A stretch of DNA of 64,000 bases from Alistipes sp. Its GTDB lineage: Bacteria > Bacteroidota > Bacteroidia > Bacteroidales > Rikenellaceae. Below the pieces are notes generated by a model. The model did not search any database. It saw only the letters and a list, made by a program, of their open reading frames with translations, and was not told where the DNA came from. Positions 34,612 to 42,857 of this stretch are shown here, in pieces; within the stretch, counting starts at the first letter, position 1; each line of letters begins with the position of its first letter. The position numbers and the translations under genes are program-made. Location of the stretch: contig JAFTWZ010000017.1 in NCBI GenBank assembly GCA_017465055.1, positions 1 through 64,000 of the forward strand. The letters are read 5' to 3'.

Positions 34612-34635
34612 GGGTCGGCACTTATTGTATTATTA
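34612..34635 (-). repeat. Right 24-bp inverted repeat of the 3-kb island
   Basis: This is the exact reverse complement of 31635-31658. It begins GGGTCGGCAC and ends TATTATTA, 15 bp before the stop codon of the P-type ATPase gene. Confidence 0.85.
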
Positions 34636-34650
34636 TGCACTACATCTCAG

Positions 34651-37269
34651 CTACGCCCTCTTTGCGCCTATCTTCGTAAGCTCGCTAAGGAGCAGTACGC
34701 CGACAGACAAGGCCGCAACAGCCAGCCACTGCTGTGTGTTGAGTGCCGTAAGGTCGAAGAGCGACATCATACTTGGCGTGAGCATAACGAACATCGTCAC
34801 CACCACAACGAAGAGTATCGTCAGCCACAACCAGCGGTTTGTGAAGAAGCCCGTAGTGAATATCTTGTTACCTGTGCGAATGCTGAATATCACCGTAAAC
34901 TGCGAGAATACCATCACCGCGAAGGTCATCGTACGCGCCACGTCGAGCGACACGCCCAAACCTATAAGATAAGCCGCAATCGAAGCACCTCCGACGATAA
35001 GCGCCTGCAGCGTTATCCTACGGATGAAGGGACGAGTGAAGAAGCCCCTCTCTGCGTCGACAGGACGGCGGCTCATAATATCCTTAGCCGCAGGGTCGAC
35101 GCTCAGCGCCAACGATGGCAGACTGTCGCATACGAGGTTAATAAATAGTAGCTGTATAGGTAGTAGTGGCATAGCCCAGTTGCACAATACGGCGACAAGG
35201 AGCAGCACTATCTCGCCCATATTGGTCGATATCATAAACTGTATCGACTTGACCAAGTTGTCGTAAATGCGTCTACCCTCGCCCACGGCCGAGACTATCG
35301 TAGCGAAGTTATCATCAACAAGTACCACATCCGAGGCCTCCTTAGCCACATCAGTACCCGTGATGCCCATAGCCACGCCAATGTTTGCGAGCTTAAGTGC
35401 TGGAGCATCGTTGACGCCATCTCCGGTCATAGCCACCACGTTACCGCGCGATGCAAAGGCGGCGACGATGCGCACCTTATGCTCTGGGGCTACGCGTGCA
35501 TATACCGAGACCCTGTCGACTAACTTACGAAGCTCCTCGTCGGTAAGGCTCTCCACCTCGCTGCCCGTAAGCACCAAGTCGCCCTCCTGCATTATGCCGA
35601 GCTGACGAGCTATGGCCATAGCCGTAAGTTTATGGTCGCCCGTAATCATCACAGGCTTGATGCCTGCAGCGCGGCACTCCGCAACGGCTGTCATTGCCTC
35701 CTTGCGCGGTGGGTCAATCATACCCACCATACCGACAAACGTTAAACCCTGCTCGGCTCGCTCGGTAAGCTCCTCAATAGCCTTAAGATAGTGCTCCTCG
35801 CCCTCGGCCGCTACGTTATGCTCCGCATAGGCCAGAGCCAAGACACGCAGTGCACGCTCGGCCATAGCGCCATTCTGCTCGGCAAGACGCGCTACATCCT
35901 CCTCGGTTATCCTCCTCACCGTGCCATCGTCGCCAACGATATGCGTGGTGCAGGCCATAAGCTCGTCGAAGCCACCCTTAGTAGCCACCAGCACCCTATG
36001 ATCATCTATGCGGTGTAGCGTAGTCATCAGCTTACGCTGCGAGTCGAAGGGTATCTCGCTTATGCGCGGGTAGAGCTCCATAGCCTCGCGCTGGCCGTAT
36101 CCCTCGCCCTCGGCCCACGCCACAAGAGCCGTCTCCGTAGGGTCGCCTATAAGCTCGCCACTCTCGCTGCGCTTAACATCGCTACAGAGTAGCGCCACGT
36201 CGTAGATGCGTGTCGAAGGTACTGCAACGCTATCTACCACCGTCATACGGTTTTGGGTAAGCGTACCCGTCTTATCCGAACATATCACAGTCGTGCTTCC
36301 GAGCGTCTCGACCGAGGGCAGGTTACGCACTATGGCGTTGCGCTTAGCCAGACGCTGCACGCCGAGAGCCAGCACCACGGTAGATACCGCTGGCAGTCCC
36401 TCGGGGATGGCTGCTACAGCCAGACTCACGGCCGTCATAAACATATCCATAAAGTTGTTTCCGTAGGCAAGGCCTATGACGAAGATTATGCCGCAGACAA
36501 CCAAGCATATGATGGCCAGCACCCTTCCCAGCTGGTCGAGGCGACGTTGCATAGGCGTGCGCTCCTCGACTACCGATTCAATCATCGATGCTATATGTCC
36601 CACCTCGGTATCTGAGCTAATGGCCACCACCACGCCACGACCACGTCCTGCGGTCACACTGCACGAACTGAAGGCCATATTTACCCTATCGCCTAATGTG
36701 CAGTCGCCCTCCAGCGGCTCGACGCTCTTGGCCACAGGCTGCGACTCGCCCGTCAGCGCTGCCTCCTGAATCTGCAGGCTGGCGCACTCCGTAAGTCTCA
36801 GGTCGGCAGGCACCGAATCGCCAGCCTCCAACACTACGATATCGCCCACAACAAGCTCGCGCGACTCGATAATTCGAAGCTCGCCTTCGCGTATCACCTT
36901 GCAGTGCGGCGCCGACATACGCTCCAGAGCCTCGAGCGACTTCTCGGCCTTGGACTCCTGCATCACGCCGATGATAGCGTTGAGTATCAAGATAACCATA
37001 ATGATAAGGGCATCGGTTATGCCCTCGCCATTCATATAGCCGGTAACGCCCGATACTATGGCCGCCACGACCAAGACTATAATCATAAAACTCTTAAACT
37101 GTGCAAAGAACTTAGCTATGAGCGATGAGTGCTCCTTGCGCTTAAATTCGTTATAGCCATCGCGCTCACGGCGCTTCTCGACCTTCTCTGTCGAGAGGCC
37201 CTCAAGATCCTTAACCCCTAAGCGCTCAAGCACCTCCGAGGTTGTCATCCTATAGTATAACTCCTTCAT
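34651..37269 (-). CDS. Calcium-type P-ATPase (P2 cation-translocating)
   Basis: The protein has 872 residues. It has an N-terminal cation-ATPase domain, the actuator motif AALTGESQPV, the TM4 ion site AVAAIPEGLPAV, the phosphorylation site CSDKTGTLTQNRM, the hinge MTGDGVNDAPAL, and TM6 INLVCDSLPSLALSVDP. These are the residues of SERCA/PMCA-type Ca2+ pumps, so export of Ca2+ or a similar divalent ion across the inner membrane is likely. It is divergent from an AraC-type regulator 92 bp away. Its 3' end abuts the inverted repeat of the island. Confidence 0.93.
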   Translation of the reverse strand: MKELYYRMTTSEVLERLGVKDLEGLSTEKVEKRRERDGYNEFKRKEHSSLIAKFFAQFKSFMIIVLVVAAIVSGVTGYMNGEGITDALIIMVILILNAIIGVMQESKAEKSLEALERMSAPHCKVIREGELRIIESRELVVGDIVVLEAGDSVPADLRLTECASLQIQEAALTGESQPVAKSVEPLEGDCTLGDRVNMAFSSCSVTAGRGRGVVVAISSDTEVGHIASMIESVVEERTPMQRRLDQLGRVLAIICLVVCGIIFVIGLAYGNNFMDMFMTAVSLAVAAIPEGLPAVSTVVLALGVQRLAKRNAIVRNLPSVETLGSTTVICSDKTGTLTQNRMTVVDSVAVPSTRIYDVALLCSDVKRSESGELIGDPTETALVAWAEGEGYGQREAMELYPRISEIPFDSQRKLMTTLHRIDDHRVLVATKGGFDELMACTTHIVGDDGTVRRITEEDVARLAEQNGAMAERALRVLALAYAEHNVAAEGEEHYLKAIEELTERAEQGLTFVGMVGMIDPPRKEAMTAVAECRAAGIKPVMITGDHKLTAMAIARQLGIMQEGDLVLTGSEVESLTDEELRKLVDRVSVYARVAPEHKVRIVAAFASRGNVVAMTGDGVNDAPALKLANIGVAMGITGTDVAKEASDVVLVDDNFATIVSAVGEGRRIYDNLVKSIQFMISTNMGEIVLLLVAVLCNWAMPLLPIQLLFINLVCDSLPSLALSVDPAAKDIMSRRPVDAERGFFTRPFIRRITLQALIVGGASIAAYLIGLGVSLDVARTMTFAVMVFSQFTVIFSIRTGNKIFTTGFFTNRWLWLTILFVVVVTMFVMLTPSMMSLFDLTALNTQQWLAVAALSVGVLLLSELTKIGAKRA

Positions 37270-37324
37270 AAATAATGTGTTTGATATTTTTCACAAAAAT
37301 AGGCTTTGCAAATGAGAAATTTAT

Positions 37325-37332
37325 TATATTTG
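37325..37332 (+). promoter_or_regulatory. Candidate -7 box for the AraC-type regulator
   Basis: TATATTTG matches TAnnTTTG and lies 29 nt before the ATG at 37362. A TTTG at 37305-37308 is 16 nt upstream, slightly short of the usual 19-21. The opposite-strand TATTTTTG at 37301-37294 could serve the P-type ATPase gene. Confidence 0.45.
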
Positions 37333-37361
37333 TGGTATAAAAAATTTATAATTTTTCGCCT

Positions 37362-38222
37362 ATGAAACTTTCAGACCAAAACATATACCAAATAGATATC
37401 GCCGCGATGATGGCTTCAGTGCACTATGGCGTGGTTGTCGAACAGGAGATATTCAATCAGGGAACAAAGATGATGGTCACGGGCGGCCTGCTTATACTTA
37501 TATGTCGAGGTGGCCAGAGCGTTATTGTCGACAGAAAGCGCTACGAACTTACGGACTACAACCTCATAGTCCTCCCAGAGCGTCACGTAGTAGAGTTTAG
37601 CCACACGATAGCGCGCGACGACTACCACTCTATAGCCCTACCTACGGACTACCTACTATCTATGCCCTCGCCCATAGATACCAACATACTCAACTACTCG
37701 CGCTTCGTTTCGGTGATACCCATAAGCGAGTTTAAGTACAACGACCTTGCGAGCTACTATACCTTTATATATAAGGAGACCTTCGAGGAGTCGCTCTACC
37801 AGCAGGAGATCATCCAGTCGTTGCTCTACGCTATGGTACTCGAGGTTGCCGCCGAGTACGAGAGCCACCTGCAGCGCGATGCCGCCACGAGTATCAAGGC
37901 CGAGGACCTCTCGGATAGCTTCCTTAGGCTCCTTGCGCGCCACTACCGCCAGCATCGCACCGTGGCCTACTATGCCGAGGCACTGAACCTAACGCCCAAG
38001 TACCTTGCCGCAGCCATCAAGCGCATCACTGGCCGCCCTATCCTCGACTGGATACACGAGGCAGTGCTTATAGATGCCAAGATGTTGCTACGTAGCACCG
38101 ACCTTACGGTGCAGGAGATATCCGAGAGGCTTAACTTCTCAAGCCCCTCGGCCTTTGTGCAGTTCTTCAGGCGCAAAACAGGTACTACCCCCAAGCGACA
38201 CTGGCTGGGGGAGGGTGATTAG
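37362..38222 (+). CDS. AraC-family transcriptional regulator
   Basis: The protein has 286 residues. A cupin-like sensory N-terminal half (about 20-170) is followed by two helix-turn-helix motifs. The first is around YYAEALNLTPKYLAAAIKRI and the second around LTVQEISERLNFSSPSAFVQ, ending with FFRRKTGTTPKRHW. Such proteins regulate nearby or metabolic genes in response to a small ligand. Candidate targets are the divergent Ca-type ATPase gene or the convergent aldehyde dehydrogenase gene 28 bp downstream; both are inferences from position. Confidence 0.93.
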   Translation: MKLSDQNIYQIDIAAMMASVHYGVVVEQEIFNQGTKMMVTGGLLILICRGGQSVIVDRKRYELTDYNLIVLPERHVVEFSHTIARDDYHSIALPTDYLLSMPSPIDTNILNYSRFVSVIPISEFKYNDLASYYTFIYKETFEESLYQQEIIQSLLYAMVLEVAAEYESHLQRDAATSIKAEDLSDSFLRLLARHYRQHRTVAYYAEALNLTPKYLAAAIKRITGRPILDWIHEAVLIDAKMLLRSTDLTVQEISERLNFSSPSAFVQFFRRKTGTTPKRHWLGEGD

Positions 38223-38250
38223 CAGTCAGCAATATCGGTTACAGGGTGGG

Positions 38251-39627
38251 CTATAGCAACTTCTTAACCCAGCGAAATAGTTTGTAAGGCATATACCTAA
38301 AGGGCAGGTCTATCCACGTAGGTGTGGTGAGCACAGCGCGGCGGTGCGAAAAGGCGTAGAGCGAGTCGCGGCCGTGGTAGCGCCCCATACCCGAGTTGCC
38401 GACACCACCAAAGGGCATACGCTCGTTTGCCACGTGCATAATAGTATCGTTTATACAGCCACCTCCCGACGAGGTGCGCTCAAAGATTCCACGAGCAATA
38501 TCCTCATCAGCAAATACATATAGAGCTAACGGTTTCTCTCGCTCGAGGATGAAGGCCTCGGCCTCGGCAATGCTATCAATAGTGAGCATAGGCAGCACCG
38601 GTCCGAATATCTCATCGTGCATCACAGCGCTGTCGGGTTGCACGTTATCAAGCAACGTAGGCTCGATATACCTCTCCTCGGCCTTAGTACGCCCACCGAA
38701 CAGCACATCGCCATCGGCAATATAGGCCTTCACGCGCTTGAAAGCTGCATCCGAGACCATACGGACATAGTGCTTGCTCTTGCTGGCATCGTCGCCGTGA
38801 AGCTGGCGCACAGCACGACCAAAGGCCTCGACAAAGCGGCTCTTAACGGTGCGGTGGACAAGCAGGTAATCTGGGGCGATACAGGTCTGTCCAGCGTTTA
38901 GCGTCTTGCCCCACGCTATGCGCTTAGCAGCTAACTCAACGTCGGCCGTCGAGTCTATGACCACGGGGCTCTTACCTCCCAGCTCGAGGACTACGGGGGT
39001 CAGATGCTCGGCCGCGGCGCGCATAACCACACGCCCTAAGGCTGGCGAGCCGGTGAAAAAGATTATATCGTAGCGCTCAGCAAGTAGCGCGGTGTTAACA
39101 TCTCTATTTCCCTGAACTACGGCAATATACTCCTCATCGAAAGTCTCGTATATAAGCCTCTCGAGCAGCGTAGCCACGTGTGGGGTGTATGGCGAGGGCT
39201 TAAGCAGTGCGGTACACCCAGCACCTATAGCTCCGACCAATGGATTTAGGAGCAGCTGCACAGGGTAGTTCCAGGGGGCTATGATAAGTGCGCAGCCGAG
39301 AGGCTCGGTGAGTATCTGGCTACGCGAGGGTTTAAGTTTCAGGGGTGTCGGTCGCTTCGAGGGCGCTGCCCAGCGACGCAGGTTCTTCTGGAATAGCTCT
39401 ATCTCGGCATATACTATGCTTAGCTCCGTAAGGTATGCCTCCTCGGCCGACTTATGAAGGTCGAGGTATAGCGCGTCGAGGAGCTCCTGCTCGAATCGCT
39501 TTATGGCACCGCGCAACTTTGCCAACATCGCGAGGCGATACTCTATATCGAGGGTCTTGTGGCTGCGAAAGAGTTGTCGTTGCGCCGCCACCAAGCTCTT
39601 AATGCGTTCTGTAGCTGTGTTTTGCAT
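38251..39627 (-). CDS. Aldehyde dehydrogenase family protein
   Basis: The protein has 458 residues from the ATG at 39627 (MQNTATERIKSL). An upstream ATG at 39669 would add 14 residues, but a -7 box at 39672-39679 puts transcription start about there, so the later start is preferred. The catalytic Glu is in VVLELGGKSPVVID and the nucleophilic Cys in NAGQTCIAPDYLLV. The NAD-binding site includes FFTGSPALGRVVM. The enzyme oxidises aldehydes to acids, and its length and C-terminus (FRYMPYKLFRWVKKLL) resemble class 3 fatty-aldehyde enzymes that associate with membranes. Confidence 0.92.
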   Translation of the reverse strand: MQNTATERIKSLVAAQRQLFRSHKTLDIEYRLAMLAKLRGAIKRFEQELLDALYLDLHKSAEEAYLTELSIVYAEIELFQKNLRRWAAPSKRPTPLKLKPSRSQILTEPLGCALIIAPWNYPVQLLLNPLVGAIGAGCTALLKPSPYTPHVATLLERLIYETFDEEYIAVVQGNRDVNTALLAERYDIIFFTGSPALGRVVMRAAAEHLTPVVLELGGKSPVVIDSTADVELAAKRIAWGKTLNAGQTCIAPDYLLVHRTVKSRFVEAFGRAVRQLHGDDASKSKHYVRMVSDAAFKRVKAYIADGDVLFGGRTKAEERYIEPTLLDNVQPDSAVMHDEIFGPVLPMLTIDSIAEAEAFILEREKPLALYVFADEDIARGIFERTSSGGGCINDTIMHVANERMPFGGVGNSGMGRYHGRDSLYAFSHRRAVLTTPTWIDLPFRYMPYKLFRWVKKLL

Positions 39628-39671
39628 AGTATATTTTTGCGTATGAGTTTTTAACACATTGTCACTCATTA

Positions 39672-39679
39672 CAAATTTA
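39672..39679 (-). promoter_or_regulatory. Candidate -7 box of the aldehyde dehydrogenase gene
   Basis: On the minus strand TAAATTTG matches TAnnTTTG. No clear -33 box is found at 19-21 nt. Its place just before the upstream ATG at 39669 argues for the ATG at 39627 as the true start. Confidence 0.4.
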
Positions 39680-39754
39680 GCGCCATTACAAGAAGTATAA
39701 TCGGCTTCGCGTAAAAGAGCTTTAATGAGGTGAGGGAGATTTGAGGGGGTAAAA

Positions 39755-39969
39755 GGAGTTTAGAGAATTTATAGAATTTAGAGAATTTAGAGAGTTTAGG
39801 GAGTCTGGGGAATTTGGGGAATTTGGGGAATTTGGGGAATTTAGGGAAATTAGGGAATTTAAGGAAAAAACTCTAAACTCCTTAAACTCACTAAACTCCT
39901 TAAACTCCTTAAACTCACTAATCTCTATCTCCCTAATCTCGCGACGCTCTCTAATCTCTCGAATTTCCC
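39755..39969. repeat. 9-bp tandem repeats in two inverted arms (locus 2)
   Basis: The left arm (39755-39862) is twelve 9-bp units such as GGAGTTTAG, AGAATTTAG and GGAATTTGG. The right arm (about 39873-39969) is pyrimidine-rich 9-mers such as CTAAACTCC, TTAAACTCA and CTAATCTCT, which are reverse complements of the left units. The two arms could form a long imperfect hairpin. The repeat sequence differs wholly from locus 1 (17699-17925) but has the same period and layout. It is noncoding. Confidence 0.85.
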
Positions 39970-39974
39970 TTTAG

Positions 39975-40064
39975 CACCGCAGGTGCGAACTACCCTTTCT
40001 GCTACCCTTTAGCAGGCATCGCCTGCGAACTACCCTTTCCGCGTAGCGGTGGCCGCAAGGCCAG
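39975..40064. repeat. Run of short hairpins separated by a CTACCCTTT motif
   Basis: GCACC-GCA-GGTGC, GCAGGC-ATC-GCCTGC, CCGC-GTA-GCGG and TGGCC-GCAA-GGCCA follow one another. The motif CTACCCTTT occurs three times between the first three hairpins (GAACTACCCTTTC twice, GCTACCCTTTAGC once). This is a noncoding bridge between the 9-bp arrays and the 126-bp elements. Confidence 0.6.
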
Positions 40065-40480
40065 GCCAGATGCCGCAGAACGCCACTACCTCCACGACCA
40101 AATTTCTTGTTAGAATGGTGCAGATGTGGTAGCTGGTCGCAGACGTTGAAAGCGGAGCATACTAATCGTATGTGAGCATTTCAACGGCAAGCCAGATGCC
40201 GCAGAGCGCCATTACCTCCACAACCAAATTTCTTGTCAGAATGGTGCAGATGTGGTAGCTGGTCGCAGAGGGCAAAACCGCAGTTTACCTGACGTAAATG
40301 AGGATTTTGCACTCAAGCCAGATGCCACAGATGCGCCATTACCTCCACGACCAAATTTCTTGTCAGAATGGTGCAGATGTGGTAGCTGGTCGCAGACGTT
40401 GAAAGCGGAGCATACTAATCGTATGTGAGCATTTCAACGGCAAGCCAGATGCCGCAGATGCGCCATTATCACAAGAAATT
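40065..40480. repeat. Three tandem 126-bp structured elements (family copies 2-4)
   Basis: Units start at 40065, 40191 and 40317 (126, 126 and 127 bp), with a partial fourth from 40444. Each holds GCCAGATGCCGCAG, a degenerate 24-bp inverted pairing with GGTGCAGATGTGGTAGCTGGT around the core AATTTCTTGT (40101, 40227, 40354), and a separate hairpin. Hairpins 1 and 3 (40144-40186, 40397-40439) pair CGTTGAAA with TTTCAACG; hairpin 2 (40272-40310) pairs GCAAAA with TTTTGC. All keep TAC-N5-GTA at the tip. The array ends with ACAAGAAATT, the inverse of AATTTCTTGT, 1 bp from the stop codon of the UPF0597 gene. Confidence 0.85.
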
Positions 40481-40481
40481 T

Positions 40482-41792
40482 TTATTTGGAGGTCATAATA
40501 CGAAGTATCATCGCATCGGTGTGAACCATCGCATCGCGGCCTATATCTGTAAGGTTGCGGATAGACTTGTCTACATCGTCGTCGATGATACCCTCAACGG
40601 ACTTCACATAGCGGTTATTCATAGCCATAAGTGCTGAAACTACGGCTGTAGAGACGCCTGAGGCGCACTTCATAGCACAAGATGGCTTAGCTCCGTCGCA
40701 AATCATACCTGCGAGGTTGGCAATCATATTCTTTACGGCGTAGGTCACCTCGTTGTAGCCGCCACCCATAAGGTAGGTGATGCCGCACGACGAGCCAGTA
40801 GCTGCCACAACACAGCCACAGAGGGCTGATAGGCGTCCGAGGCTCTGCTTTATGTATATCACGGTGAGGTTGCTGAGCACCAATGAGCGCACCATCTGCT
40901 CGTGCGAGGCACCCGTACGCTCGGCATATACCACTACGGGGACTGTAGAGGTAAGACCCTGGTTACCACTACCTGAGTTACTCATCACAGGTATCATAGC
41001 ACCCGCCATACGAGCATCGCACGCAGCGGTGGTCATACCTACAATCTGGCAGTGGAGCGTGTCGCCCATAATGTTACGCTCTGACTCAGCGCGGAAGAGC
41101 TTACCTATGGCGTGGCCGTAGTCACCCTTGAGCGAGGCCTCGGCAGCGCCCATATTAAGACGCTTAGCCTCGAGGATAAACTCTATCTCTTCGAGGGGTG
41201 CGGTCATCGCGAAGTCCCACACGCGACGAAGCGTGAGTTGAGGGTCGCTTATCTCGGGCTGCGCAGTAGCGTCGTCACCCTGAGAAGCCTCGGCACTGAA
41301 GAGTAGCTCGCCACAGCGCGACACGTGGATAAAGCGCGTATGTCCGCCAGCTATGATGGCCTTGGCGCTGGCACCTCCGGCAAATACCTCAACCTCGATA
41401 TATAGTTTCTCCGAGATGTTGTACTTAAGGTCTACGATGATAGCCTTCTGGTCGATCATCTTCTTACCCTCGGCCACAGACTCTGCAGTAGCATCCTTGA
41501 GCACCTCGAGCTCGTACTCCGAGCGGCCGACGATAGCTCCGAGAGCCATAGCTATAGGCAGGCCAGTCATACCCGTACCAGGGATACCCACGCCCATAGC
41601 ATTCTTCAGGACGTTGGCACTGAGGCGCGCCTCGATACGCTCGGGGCGACACCCTAAGGTCTCGGTAGCCTTAGCGACACATAGAGCTACGGCTATAGGC
41701 TCGGTACATCCAATAGCGGGGACTATCTCGCGATTCATCAGAGCGATTATCTCTCTACGCTCCTCGGCTGTAAAGGTGTAATTCATAGACAT
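40482..41792 (-). CDS. UPF0597 / L-cysteine desulfidase-like protein (CyuA/YhaM family)
   Basis: The protein has 436 residues from the ATG at 41792 (MSMNYTFTAEERREI). The frame stays open upstream to 41906, but a promoter at 41830-41860 lies between, so the shorter protein is chosen. Conserved family segments include AIGCTEPIAVAL, GVGIPGTGMTGLPIAMALG, NSGSGNQGLTSTVPV and the Cys-rich MICDGAKPSCAMKCASG, probable ligands for an iron-sulfur cluster. The family is related to the serine dehydratase alpha chain; characterised members release sulfide from cysteine. The TAA abuts the 126-bp repeat array. Confidence 0.9.
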   Translation of the reverse strand: MSMNYTFTAEERREIIALMNREIVPAIGCTEPIAVALCVAKATETLGCRPERIEARLSANVLKNAMGVGIPGTGMTGLPIAMALGAIVGRSEYELEVLKDATAESVAEGKKMIDQKAIIVDLKYNISEKLYIEVEVFAGGASAKAIIAGGHTRFIHVSRCGELLFSAEASQGDDATAQPEISDPQLTLRRVWDFAMTAPLEEIEFILEAKRLNMGAAEASLKGDYGHAIGKLFRAESERNIMGDTLHCQIVGMTTAACDARMAGAMIPVMSNSGSGNQGLTSTVPVVVYAERTGASHEQMVRSLVLSNLTVIYIKQSLGRLSALCGCVVAATGSSCGITYLMGGGYNEVTYAVKNMIANLAGMICDGAKPSCAMKCASGVSTAVVSALMAMNNRYVKSVEGIIDDDVDKSIRNLTDIGRDAMVHTDAMILRIMTSK

Positions 41793-41829
41793 TGTATAGG
41801 TATTAGTTTGTTTCGGTTGTTTAATCATA

Positions 41830-41860
41830 CGAAGGTATACATTTTTCATTGAACTACAAA
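41830..41860 (-). promoter_or_regulatory. Promoter of the UPF0597 gene
   Basis: On the minus strand TTTG (41860-41857), a 19-nt spacer and TACCTTCG (41837-41830; one mismatch to TAnnTTTG). It predicts a leader of about 30 nt to the ATG at 41792. Confidence 0.55.
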
Positions 41861-41908
41861 ATCGCTTGCCCATTTTTTGCACCCCGAATAACTTTTTACT
41901 GCACAAAT

Positions 41909-41939
41909 TTTGTCAAAACATATATTTTCTTTATCTTTG
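41909..41939 (+). promoter_or_regulatory. Promoter of deoD
   Basis: TTTG (41909-41912), exactly 19 nt, then TATCTTTG (41932-41939): a full match to the Bacteroidota consensus. The deoD ATG lies about 100 nt downstream, so there is a leader of moderate length. Confidence 0.75.
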
Positions 41940-42046
41940 AGGGATAGAAACAACCTTACGTTTAAGCGGCGATTTGTCTACCCCAACGTTTAGGTTAGGT
42001 TTCTTGAACCGATAACGATAGTATAAAACTTTAAATTGATAGCATT

Positions 42047-42760
42047 ATGGCTGGAAAGACTCCTACGCCCCACATCGGGGCCCAGTATGGCGAGATTGCC
42101 GATAGAGTGATTATGGCGGGCGACCCGCTACGTGCGAAGTTTATGGCCGAGAACTTTTTAGAGAACCCCGTGCAGTATAACAACGTGCGCGGTATGCTCG
42201 GCTTTACGGGTACTTACAAGGGTAAGCGCGTATCGGTGCAGGGCCACGGTATGGGTATCCCATCGATAGGTATCTACACCTACGAGCTCTTCAACTTCTA
42301 CGACGTTAAGCGCATCATACGTTGCGGCTCGGCAGGTGCTTACGACCCTACGCTGAAGCTCGGCGACGTGGTGTTCGGTATGGGCTCGTGCACCGACTCG
42401 AACTACGGCGCGCAGTTTAACCTCCCAGGCACGTTTGCTCCTATCGCCGACTTTGAGCTCTTGCGCTCGGCAGCGGCTAAGGCCGAGGAGCTGGGCATAG
42501 GCTACCGCGTGGGTAACATCCTTGCCAGCGACGTATTCTACGGCGACGATGCCGAGGGTTGGAAGCAGTGGCAGAAGATGGGCGTGCTGGCTGTGGAGAT
42601 GGAGGCTACGGCGTTGTATATGAACGCGGCGCGTGCTGGCAAGAGTGCGCTATGCATCTGCACCATCTCCGACTCGTTGGTACACGGCACCGCCTGCTCG
42701 GCCGAGGAGCGCCAGACGTCGTTTACCAATATGATGAAGATCGCCTTCGATATTATTTAG
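42047..42760 (+). CDS. deoD: Purine-nucleoside phosphorylase, DeoD type
   Basis: The protein has 237 residues. The start [20 protein letters not shown], with [12 protein letters not shown] after it, is typical of hexameric DeoD enzymes. [18 protein letters not shown] (ribose-binding) and the catalytic Asp in TISDSLVHG are all present. It splits purine nucleosides with phosphate to give the free base and (deoxy)ribose-1-phosphate in salvage. It has its own consensus promoter and is followed after 97 bp by an unrelated repeat protein. Confidence 0.96.
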   Translation: MAGKTPTPHIGAQYGEIADRVIMAGDPLRAKFMAENFLENPVQYNNVRGMLGFTGTYKGKRVSVQGHGMGIPSIGIYTYELFNFYDVKRIIRCGSAGAYDPTLKLGDVVFGMGSCTDSNYGAQFNLPGTFAPIADFELLRSAAAKAEELGIGYRVGNILASDVFYGDDAEGWKQWQKMGVLAVEMEATALYMNAARAGKSALCICTISDSLVHGTACSAEERQTSFTNMMKIAFDII

Positions 42761-42857
42761 CGAAGGCTATTAAAGCACGGCCACAAATTACCCTCAAGCA
42801 TCATTACGATATTAAAGGCCTCTCATCCATTATGTATCACCACTGACAACAAACGAT

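Larger units (their letters stand above)
31635..34635. mobile_element. AT-richer 3-kb island bounded by inverted repeats
   Basis: The segment between purC and the P-type ATPase gene is visibly richer in A+T than its surroundings and uses different codons. Its outer ends are a perfect 24-bp inverted repeat. Just inside are two direct copies of CTACATAGAAGACT (31727-31740 and 34460-34473), each followed some 105-125 bp on by TGTATA-n-CAACAAAAT-like sequence and a strong hairpin. It carries a gene remnant, a methyltransferase and an AAA/DUF4143 ATPase. No transposase or integrase is present, so the transfer mechanism is unknown. Confidence 0.6.

Noticed and set aside
31635-34635. Insertion sequence or classical transposon
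   Set aside because: No transposase, resolvase or integrase is present, and no target-site duplication could be recognised outside the 24-bp repeats.
40065-40480. CRISPR-like array (conserved repeats with a differing middle part)
   Set aside because: The units are 126 bp long, the differing part is itself a hairpin with conserved design, two of three are identical, and there are no cas genes.
41793-41906. N-terminal extension of the UPF0597 protein (38 additional residues)
   Set aside because: The best promoter lies inside this stretch (41830-41860), and the residues are not part of the family's conserved start.
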